A DNA stretch of 64,000 nt from Pseudomonadota bacterium (GTDB lineage: Bacteria; Pseudomonadota; Gammaproteobacteria; Burkholderiales; Burkholderiaceae_C). The position numbers and the translations under genes are program-made. Positions 56,752 to 64,000 of this stretch are shown here, piece after piece. Location: contig JAKOYD010000078.1 of assembly GCA_029780695.1 (NCBI GenBank), positions 18,931 through 82,930 on the forward strand, read 5' to 3'. The notes below the pieces were generated by a model that ran no database searches, was not told the origin of the DNA, and saw only the letters and a program-made list of their open reading frames with translations. Every line of letters starts with the position of its first letter. Within the stretch, counting starts at the first letter, position 1.

Positions 56752-58338
56752 TCAGCGGGCGCCGCCTTCGAGTTCGCGCAGTTTGAAGCGCTGGATCTTG
56801 CCCGTGGCGGTCTTGGGCAGCTCGTCCACGAACTGGATGAAGCGCGGGTACTTGTAGGGCGCCAGGCGATCCTTGACGAAGGCTTTCAGCTCTTCCTCGG
56901 TCGCTTCGGCGCCGGGCTTCAGGATCACGAAGGCCTTGGTCTTGGTCAGGCCGTCGGCGTCTTGCTTGCCGACCACCGCGGCTTCCAGCACGGCGGGGTG
57001 CTGCACCAGCGTGGCCTCGACCTCGAACGGTGACACATAGATGCCGCTGACCTTCAGCATGTCGTCGCTGCGCCCGCCGTAGGTGTAGCTGCCGTCTTCG
57101 TTGCGCACGTACTTGTCGCCGCTCTTGGTCCAGCCGCCCTGGAAGGTTTCGCGCGTCTTGAGGCGGTTGCCCCAGTACATCATGGCGGCGCTGGGGCCGG
57201 CGATGTACAGGTCGCCTGGCTCGCCGTCGGGCACGGGTTTGCCGTCGTCGCCGCGCAGCTCGATTTCGTAGCCCGGCACGGGCCAGCCGGTGGTGCCGTA
57301 GCGCACCCGGTCGGGCCGATTGGACAGGAAGATGTGCAGCATTTCGGTGGAGCCGATGCCGTCCACGATGTCGATGCCGAATTGCGCCTTGAAGCGCTCG
57401 CCGATTTCGGCCGGCAGCGCTTCGCCTGCCGACGACACCAGGCGCATCGCCACCTGGTCGCGCGCGGGCAGCGCCGGGTGCGCCAGCATGCCGGCAAACC
57501 CGGTGGGCGCGCCGAAGAACACGGTCGGCTTGACGCCGCCGACGCCGCCTGTCCAGCGCTTGAAAGTGGCCTCGGGCGTGGGCCGTTCGCCCATCAGCAG
57601 CGTGGTGGCGCCCACGCTCATCGGGAAGGTGAGGCCGTTGCCCAGCCCGTAGGCGAAGAACAGCTTGGCGGCCGAGAAACAGGCGTCGCTTTCCTGCAGC
57701 CCCAGCACGCGCTTGCCGTACAGCTCGCAGGTCCAATAGGGGTTGGCGTGCGAATGCACCGTGCCCTTGGGGCGCCCCGTGGAACCGCTGGAATACAGCC
57801 AGAAGGCGGGGTCGTCAGGCCCGGTGGACGCGGCCTTGTCCAGCGGCCCGTGGGCGGCCAGAAAGGCTTCGAGCTCGACCTCGGACGGGTGCAGCGGCGC
57901 CTGCGGGCGCGACACGATCACCTTCTGCACTTCGTGGTCGCACTTGACCATCGCGCTGGTCAGCGTGGGTAGCAGCGCACCCGAGACGATCACCGCCTGC
58001 GCGCGCGAATGCTCGAGCATGTAGGCGTAATCGTCGGCCGTCAGCAGCGTGTTGACGGCCACCGGCACCAGTCCGGCGTACAGGCTGCCCAAAAAGGCCA
58101 CGGGCCAGTCGTTGCAGTCCTGCATCAGCAACAGCACGCGCTCTTCGCGCCGCAGATACAGGCTGCGCAGCGCCGCCGCCATGCGCCGCACGCGTTCGTC
58201 GAGTTGACCATAGGTCAGCGTGCCGGCGTCGTCCACGAAGGCCGCCTTGGCGCCGCGCGCGGCGTTGACGGACAGCAGGTGCTCGGCAAAGTTGAAGCGC
58301 TCGGGCGGCGGGGCGATGTCAGGCGTGGCAGGGTTCAT
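56752..58338 (-). CDS. bclA: Benzoate-CoA ligase
   Basis: 528 residues. Acyl-adenylate family marks: YSSGSTGRPKGTVHSHANPYW, the aromatic-acid motif DGIGSTEMLHIFLSN, GGRSDDMLKVSGIYVSPFEVE and the C-terminal lysine in KTATGKIQRFKLRE. It activates benzoate to benzoyl-CoA with ATP, the entry step to the box pathway. It is divergent from boxR; the promoter 200 bases upstream contains a BoxR-type site between -35 and -10. A degenerate family 2 repeat lies in the leader. Confidence 0.93.
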   Translation of the reverse strand: MNPATPDIAPPPERFNFAEHLLSVNAARGAKAAFVDDAGTLTYGQLDERVRRMAAALRSLYLRREERVLLLMQDCNDWPVAFLGSLYAGLVPVAVNTLLTADDYAYMLEHSRAQAVIVSGALLPTLTSAMVKCDHEVQKVIVSRPQAPLHPSEVELEAFLAAHGPLDKAASTGPDDPAFWLYSSGSTGRPKGTVHSHANPYWTCELYGKRVLGLQESDACFSAAKLFFAYGLGNGLTFPMSVGATTLLMGERPTPEATFKRWTGGVGGVKPTVFFGAPTGFAGMLAHPALPARDQVAMRLVSSAGEALPAEIGERFKAQFGIDIVDGIGSTEMLHIFLSNRPDRVRYGTTGWPVPGYEIELRGDDGKPVPDGEPGDLYIAGPSAAMMYWGNRLKTRETFQGGWTKSGDKYVRNEDGSYTYGGRSDDMLKVSGIYVSPFEVEATLVQHPAVLEAAVVGKQDADGLTKTKAFVILKPGAEATEEELKAFVKDRLAPYKYPRFIQFVDELPKTATGKIQRFKLRELEGGAR

Positions 58339-58349
58339 GGTTGTCTCCA

Positions 58350-58482
58350 GGTAATAACGAACTTGCGAACGCGCGAGATGCCAAGGATTCGCGGAGAGTG
58401 CAGAAGAATCCAGCCCATTGCTGGTGGTGCTTCTTGCGTCTTCGGCGGAACCTGGCGTGCCCTGCGTCCGACTGTGGGGCCG
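58350..58482. repeat. Family 2 repeat (copy D), degenerate, in the bclA leader
   Basis: CGAACGCGCGAGATGCCAAGG, then AGAATCC.., right side TTCTTGCGTCTTCGGCGGAA and CCTGCGTCCGACTG. The unit pattern is still recognisable but many positions differ. Confidence 0.45.
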
Positions 58483-58546
58483 GCGTTCGTCGCGCGCCGC
58501 ATTGATCTTTTGGCGGCCGCGTGGTGAAATGAATTATTGTGCGTGT

Positions 58547-58575
58547 ATCGTAAGATGCATTAAAGTGCATGTCAA
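58547..58575 (-). promoter_or_regulatory. bclA promoter (sigma70-type)
   Basis: On the minus strand TTGACA (58575-58570), 17-base spacer, TACGAT (58552-58547). A perfect -35 and a good -10 at ideal spacing, reading toward bclA. Confidence 0.75.
58556..58569. promoter_or_regulatory. BoxR operator, site 1
   Basis: TGCA, 6-base spacer TTAAAG, TGCA, within the longer palindrome ATGCA..TGCAT. It lies between the -35 and -10 of the bclA promoter and 17 bases before the boxR ATG, where bound repressor would block bclA and probably boxR. The TGCA-N6-TGCA form is the BoxR site I recall from Azoarcus. Confidence 0.8.
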
Positions 58576-58586
58576 GGCAGTTACCC

Positions 58587-59513
58587 ATGACCACTGAACT
58601 TCAAGAGCGGCCGTCGGTCGACGCGGCGCCGGCCGAGCCACCGCGACACCCGTTTTTGGTCGCCCTGGGCGACCGCGTGCGCAATCTGCGCTCGCGCCGC
58701 GGCATGACGCGCAAGGCGGTGGCGCAGGCGGCCGATGTGTCGGAGCGGCATCTCGCCAACCTCGAGTACGGCACCGGCAACGCCTCGATCCTGGTGCTGC
58801 TGCAGGTCGCCCAGGCGCTGCACTGCGAGTTGAGCGAGCTGCTGGGCGACGTCACCACCTCGTCGCCCGAGTGGCTGATGATTCGCGAGCTGCTGGAGCA
58901 TCGCACCGAGGCCGATTTGCGCCGTGCCCGCCAGAGCCTGAGCGAGCTGTTTCATGCGCCGGGCAGCGCCGATCGCGCGCGCACCACCCGCATCGCACTG
59001 ATCGGCCTGCGCGGCGCCGGCAAATCCACGCTGGGCCAGCGTCTGGCCGACGACCTGGGCTACGCCTTCATTGAACTCAGCCGTGAGATCGAGCAGTTTG
59101 CCGGCTGCAGCATCAACGAAATCCACAACCTGTATGGCACCAACGCCTACCGCCGCTACGAGCGCCGCGCGCTGGAAGAGGCCATTCAGATTTACCCCGA
59201 GGTGGTGATCGCCACCCCCGGTGGCCTGGTGGCCGACGCGGCCAACTTCAATCTGCTGCTGCAGCACTGCTACACCATCTGGCTGCAGGCCGACCCGGCC
59301 GACCACATGGACCGCGTGGCGGCGCAGGGCGACATGCGCCCGATGGCGGCCAGCCCCGAGGCGATGGAGGATTTGAAGCGCATTCTGGCCGGCCGCTCGG
59401 CCTTCTACGCCAAGGCCGATCTGCGCCTGAACACCAGCGACCATGGCAGCGAAGAACAGTCGTTCCGCGCACTGCGGCAGCAAGTCAGGGAGGCGATTGG
59501 TATCGGTGTGTAA
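58587..59513 (+). CDS. boxR: BoxR: XRE helix-turn-helix regulator fused to a shikimate-kinase-like benzoyl-CoA sensor
   Basis: 308 residues from the ATG at 58587, which has AAGG 9 bases upstream. An earlier in-frame ATG at 58569 overlaps the operator and lacks a ribosome binding site. An XRE helix-turn-helix covers about 24-85 (VRNLRSRRGMTRKAVAQAADVSERHLANLEYGTGN), then a shikimate-kinase-like domain with P-loop GLRGAGKST (140-148). In this family the kinase fold binds benzoyl-CoA, releasing DNA. It likely represses bclA and box genes until benzoyl-CoA builds up. Divergent from bclA and followed by boxC. Confidence 0.93.
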   Translation: MTTELQERPSVDAAPAEPPRHPFLVALGDRVRNLRSRRGMTRKAVAQAADVSERHLANLEYGTGNASILVLLQVAQALHCELSELLGDVTTSSPEWLMIRELLEHRTEADLRRARQSLSELFHAPGSADRARTTRIALIGLRGAGKSTLGQRLADDLGYAFIELSREIEQFAGCSINEIHNLYGTNAYRRYERRALEEAIQIYPEVVIATPGGLVADAANFNLLLQHCYTIWLQADPADHMDRVAAQGDMRPMAASPEAMEDLKRILAGRSAFYAKADLRLNTSDHGSEEQSFRALRQQVREAIGIGV

Positions 59514-59516
59514 CGT

Positions 59517-59530
59517 GCAAAATAGTGCAT
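59517..59530. promoter_or_regulatory. BoxR operator, site 2
   Basis: TGCA, 6-base spacer AAATAG, TGCA, 3 bases after the boxR stop and directly upstream of the boxC -35 hexamer. Confidence 0.8.
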
Positions 59531-59559
59531 TGACCGCCGCAGAAATGTGAATTATTATT
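59531..59559 (+). promoter_or_regulatory. boxC promoter (sigma70-type)
   Basis: TTGACC (59531-59536), 17-base spacer, TATTAT (59554-59559), about 85 bases before the boxC ATG. It lets boxCBA be expressed separately from boxR. Confidence 0.75.
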
Positions 59560-59643
59560 CATGTCATGCCGTTCCAGCCTTGGCGCGAGCGGCTCCTTGC
59601 CCACCCACAACGATCCGACGAGACAACTTCACGAGGACCCGCC

Positions 59644-61284
59644 ATGACCCAGACCGCCGTTGAATACCGCACCGACCCCAGCCAATACCGCCACATCAAG
59701 CTGTCGTTTGACGGCGCGGTGGCGCGTCTGTCGATCGACATCGATGAAAACGCCGGCCTGCGCCCCGGCTACAAGCTCAAGCTGAACAGCTACGACCTGG
59801 GCGTGGACATTGAGCTGCACGACGCGCTGCAGCGCATCCGCTTCGAGCACCCTGAAGTGAAGACGGTCGTCGTCACCAGCGCCAAGGACAAGGTGTTCTG
59901 TTCCGGCGCCAACATCTTCATGCTGGGCGTGTCCAGCCACGGCTGGAAGGTGAACTTCTGCAAATTCACCAACGAAACGCGCAATGGCATTGAAGATTCC
60001 AGCAAGCACAGCGGCCTGAAATTCATCGCCGCCGTCAACGGTGCCTGCGCCGGCGGCGGGTACGAACTGGCGCTGGCCTGCGACGAGATCATCCTGGTTG
60101 ATGACCGCAACAGCAGCGTCAGCCTGCCCGAAGTGCCGCTGCTCGGCGTGCTGCCCGGCACCGGCGGCCTGACGCGCGTGACCGACAAGCGCCACGTGCG
60201 CCACGACCTGGCCGACATCTTCTGCACCAGCGTCGAAGGCGTGCGCGGCCAGCGCGCGGTCGATTGGCGGCTGGTGGATGCGATTGCCAAGCCGCAGGTG
60301 TTCAACGATGCGGTGGCCCAGCGCGCCGCCGAGCTGGCAGCCGGCAGCCACCGTGGCAGCGGCAAGGGCGTGACGTTGACGCCGGTGGAGCGCAAGATCG
60401 ACGGCGACACCATAAGCTATAAAAACGTGAGCATTGAGATCAACCGTGGCAAGCGCAACGCCACGATCGTGGTCAAGGCGCCGCAGGGTGAGCAGCCGAA
60501 AGACATCGCTGGCATCGAGGCTGCCGGCGTCAACTGGTGGCCGCTGGCCATGGCGCGCGATCTGGACGACGCCATCCTGCACCTGCGCACCAACGAACTC
60601 GACATTGGCACCTGGATTCTCAAGACCGAAGGCGACGCCGCTGCCGTGCTGGCCGCCGACTCGACGATGGAAGCGCACCGCAGTCACTGGTTCGTGAACG
60701 AAACCATCGGCATGCTGCGCCGCACCTTCGCGCGCCTCGATGTGTCCTCGCGCAGCCTGTTCGCGCTGGTCGAGCCGGGTTCGTGCTTTGCCGGCACCCT
60801 GGCCGAGCTGGTGTTCTGCGCCGACCGCGCCTACATGCTGGACGACGACAACGCCGCCAGCATCACGCTCGACAGCTTCAACTTCGGCTTGCTGCCGATG
60901 GTCAACGGCCAGTCGCGCCTGGCGCGCCGCTTTTATGAGGAAAGCGCGCCGATGGAAGCCGTTCGCGCGGCCGCTGGCAAGGCGCTGGGGCCGAAAGAGG
61001 CGCTCCAGCTGGGCCTGGTCACTTCCGCGCCGGACGACATCGACTGGGCCGACGAGGTGCGCATCGCTCTCGAAGAGCGCGCCGCCATGTCGCCCGACGC
61101 ACTCACCGGGCTTGAAGCCAACCTGCGTTTCGCGCAGAACGAAAACATGTTCACCCGCATCTTCGGCCGCCTGACGGCGTGGCAGAACTGGATCTTCCAG
61201 CGCCCCAACGCCGTGGGCGACAAGGGCGCCTTGAAGGTGTACGGCAAGGGCGACAAGGCGCAGTTCGACATGAATCGCGTTTGA
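59644..61284 (+). CDS. boxC: 2,3-epoxybenzoyl-CoA dihydrolase
   Basis: 546 residues from the ATG at 59644 (GAGG upstream). Two crotonase-like regions: KVFCSGANIFMLGVSSHGWKVNF with NGACAGGGYELALACDEI, and a second one around CFAGTLAELVFCADRAYML. It opens the ring of 2,3-epoxybenzoyl-CoA to 3,4-dehydroadipyl-CoA semialdehyde and formate. Length and motifs match BoxC closely. Preceded by its own promoter and BoxR site. A family 2 repeat separates it from boxB. Confidence 0.95.
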   Translation: MTQTAVEYRTDPSQYRHIKLSFDGAVARLSIDIDENAGLRPGYKLKLNSYDLGVDIELHDALQRIRFEHPEVKTVVVTSAKDKVFCSGANIFMLGVSSHGWKVNFCKFTNETRNGIEDSSKHSGLKFIAAVNGACAGGGYELALACDEIILVDDRNSSVSLPEVPLLGVLPGTGGLTRVTDKRHVRHDLADIFCTSVEGVRGQRAVDWRLVDAIAKPQVFNDAVAQRAAELAAGSHRGSGKGVTLTPVERKIDGDTISYKNVSIEINRGKRNATIVVKAPQGEQPKDIAGIEAAGVNWWPLAMARDLDDAILHLRTNELDIGTWILKTEGDAAAVLAADSTMEAHRSHWFVNETIGMLRRTFARLDVSSRSLFALVEPGSCFAGTLAELVFCADRAYMLDDDNAASITLDSFNFGLLPMVNGQSRLARRFYEESAPMEAVRAAAGKALGPKEALQLGLVTSAPDDIDWADEVRIALEERAAMSPDALTGLEANLRFAQNENMFTRIFGRLTAWQNWIFQRPNAVGDKGALKVYGKGDKAQFDMNRV

Positions 61285-61291
61285 AAAAACC

Positions 61292-61405
61292 TGAAGTCCG
61301 GACGCGAAGAACGCGAAGGTTTCGCGAAGGGCGCAAAAGAAAAACCAAATTTTTGAATTCTTTCGCGTCCTTCGCGCACCTTTCGCGCCCTTCGCGTCCG
61401 GCTGT
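61292..61405. repeat. Family 2 long inverted repeat (copy E), boxC-boxB junction
   Basis: Left arm TCCGGACGCGAAGAACGCGA, right arm TTTCGCGTCCTTCGCG and CCTTCGCGTCCGGC around an AAAAACCAAATTTTTG centre. Well preserved, inside an operon that must be read through. Confidence 0.88.
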
Positions 61406-61435
61406 TTCTCTCATCGAGTTTTAAAGGAGACCACC

Positions 61436-62863
<1,428 letters not shown>

Positions 62864-62875
62864 TGAACTGCGTCG

Positions 62876-62884
62876 AAGGAGACC
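62876..62884 (+). promoter_or_regulatory. Orphaned ribosome binding site of boxA
   Basis: AAGGAGACC, the same sequence that precedes the boxB ATG at ideal distance, but here 85 bases before the boxA ATG, with a family 3 repeat in between. Confidence 0.6.
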
Positions 62885-62887
62885 AAG

Positions 62888-62966
62888 CGGCCGCCGCGGA
62901 GCTGGCTCTGCCAGGCCGCTGGCGGCGCCCCCTTGAGGGGGAGCGGCGAAGCCGCTTCGGGGGTGG
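62888..62966. repeat. Family 3 GC-rich repeat, boxB-boxA junction
   Basis: GGCCGCTGGCGG, CCCCCTTGAGGGGG, AGCGGCGAAGCCGCTTCGGGG. Carries stable hairpins; its G-run abuts the boxA start. Confidence 0.7.
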
Positions 62967-62969
62967 GCC

Positions 62970-64000
62970 ATGAGCATCACCGTCATCAAGCAGCACCTGA
63001 TCGATCCCGAGATCTGCATCCGCTGCAACACCTGCGAGGCCACCTGCCCGGTGGGCGCGATCACCCACGACGACCGCAACTACGTGGTGGACGCGGCCAA
63101 GTGCAACCTGTGCATGGCCTGCATCTCGCCATGCCCCACCGGCAGCATCGACAACTGGCGCACCATGCCGCTGGCGCGGGCCTACACGCCGGAAGAGCAG
63201 CTGACCTGGGATGAACTGCCGGCCGAGCTGAGCCCTGAGGAATTGGCCGACGCGGGCGTGGACGCCACCGGGGCGGCATTCCCTGCGGAGTCCGCAGCAC
63301 CGGCCGATGCCAGCGGTGCAGCGCCCTTCAACGCCGGGTCGTTCGGTGCCACGCTGCCGCCCTGGTCAGCCGCCCATGCGTACACCAACCTGTACGGCCC
63401 GAAGTCGGTGGAGAAGTCGATCACCGCCACGGTGGTGGGCAATGTGCGGGTGACAGAGGTCGGCACCGAGTACGACACCCACCACATCGTGCTCGACTTC
63501 GGCGCCATGCCCTTCCCGGTGCTGGAAGGCCAGAGCATCGGCATCCTGCCGCCGGGGTTGGACGCCCATGGCAAGCCGCACCATGCGCGCCAGTACAGCA
63601 TCGCCAGCCCGCGCAACGGCGAGCGGCCTGGCTACAACAACCTGTCGCTGACGGTGAAGCGGGTGCTGGAAGACCACCAGGGCCGGCCGGTGCGCGGCGT
63701 GGCCAGCAACTTCGTGTGTGACCTGCAGGTGGGCGACACGGTGCAGGTGATCGGCCCGTTCGGCACCAGCTTCCTGATGCCCAACCACCCGAAATCGAAC
63801 ATCGTGATGATCTGCACCGGCACCGGCAGCGCGCCGATGCGTGCGATGACCGAGTGGCGGCGCCGCTTGCGCCAGTCAGGCAAGTTCGAGGGCGGCAAGC
63901 TGATGCTGTTCTTCGGTGCCCGCACCCAGCAGGAGCTGCCGTACTTCGGCCCGCTGCAGAACCTGCCCAAGGACTTCATCGACACCCACTTCGCCTTCAG
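62970..64000 (+). CDS. boxA: Benzoyl-CoA 2,3-epoxidase, reductase subunit (cut by window edge)
   Basis: 343 residues present; the frame is open at base 64000. Two 4Fe-4S clusters near the start ([28 protein letters not shown]), an Ala/Pro-rich linker, then a ferredoxin-NADP reductase-like part with [10 protein letters not shown] for FAD and [10 protein letters not shown] for NADPH. It passes electrons from NADPH to BoxB. The ATG at 62970 has no normal ribosome binding site next to it, only repeat sequence. Confidence 0.95.
   Translation, partial: MSITVIKQHLIDPEICIRCNTCEATCPVGAITHDDRNYVVDAAKCNLCMACISPCPTGSIDNWRTMPLARAYTPEEQLTWDELPAELSPEELADAGVDATGAAFPAESAAPADASGAAPFNAGSFGATLPPWSAAHAYTNLYGPKSVEKSITATVVGNVRVTEVGTEYDTHHIVLDFGAMPFPVLEGQSIGILPPGLDAHGKPHHARQYSIASPRNGERPGYNNLSLTVKRVLEDHQGRPVRGVASNFVCDLQVGDTVQVIGPFGTSFLMPNHPKSNIVMICTGTGSAPMRAMTEWRRRLRQSGKFEGGKLMLFFGARTQQELPYFGPLQNLPKDFIDTHFAF

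Noticed and set aside
60415..60433. AGCTAT-N7 match inside boxC
   Set aside because: The right half does not match and the encoded residues fit the normal BoxC sequence, so it is probably chance.

Overview
This window is a high-GC, gene-dense stretch of a betaproteobacterial chromosome. The gene content (box benzoyl-CoA pathway, Bug-type TTT receptors, DUF3683 FAD/Fe-S protein, DUF3460), the local gene orders and the interspersed AGCTAT-N7-ATAGCT repeats point to Burkholderiales, most likely Comamonadaceae; the genus cannot be fixed from sequence alone. It is core chromosome: I see no tRNA, rRNA, CRISPR array, insertion sequence, integrase or prophage.

Layout. 1-4113 (minus): type IV minor-pilin operon fimT-pilV-pilW-pilX-pilY1, with pilY1 running off the left edge. 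4193-5844: hemA and a small divergent membrane protein. 5831-12274 (minus): glycerol-3-phosphate uptake operon ugpB-ugpA-ugpE-ugpC-(alcohol dehydrogenase)-ugpQ. 12569-17608: a 1294-residue FAD/Fe-S/CCG fusion oxidoreductase and an AI-2E family permease. 17709-30719 (plus): DUF971, ubiE, Tim44-like, ubiJ, ubiB, a sodium:solute symporter, fmdB, DUF502, aspS, yqjD-yqjE-yqjK, nudB, a YbhP-like phosphoesterase, folE and a blue-light (BLUF) sensor. 30788-37403: a SulP transporter, a DUF4124-like secreted protein, and a MarR regulator divergent from two Bug receptors and a sulfatase. 37552-41617: a DUF883 protein, a CHASE3 histidine kinase with a divergent LuxR-type regulator, a lone receiver, and moeB. 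41734-46501: ctpA, gpmA, rhodanese, grxC, secB, gpsA. 46784-51351: yidB-like, panC, panB, scpA, DUF3460, BamE-like. 51617-56721: a second SulP transporter, metG, mrp. 56752-64000: aerobic benzoyl-CoA pathway bclA, boxR, boxC, boxB, boxA (cut by the right edge).

The box cluster carries the clearest regulatory signals. Two TGCA-N6-TGCA sites sit on recognisable sigma70-type promoters: one between the -35 and -10 of the bclA promoter, the other directly upstream of the boxC -35. BclA makes benzoyl-CoA, BoxA/BoxB epoxidise it, BoxC opens the ring, and BoxR is the probable benzoyl-CoA-responsive repressor.

The most unusual layer is intergenic. Three families of interspersed palindromic repeats, plus a classic paired REP, occupy many operon junctions, including all five in the ugp operon. 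Some copies are built into genes: one supplies the gpsA start codon, one the stop of the YbhP-like gene, one encodes part of the MetRS linker, and one separates a good ribosome binding site from the boxA start codon.
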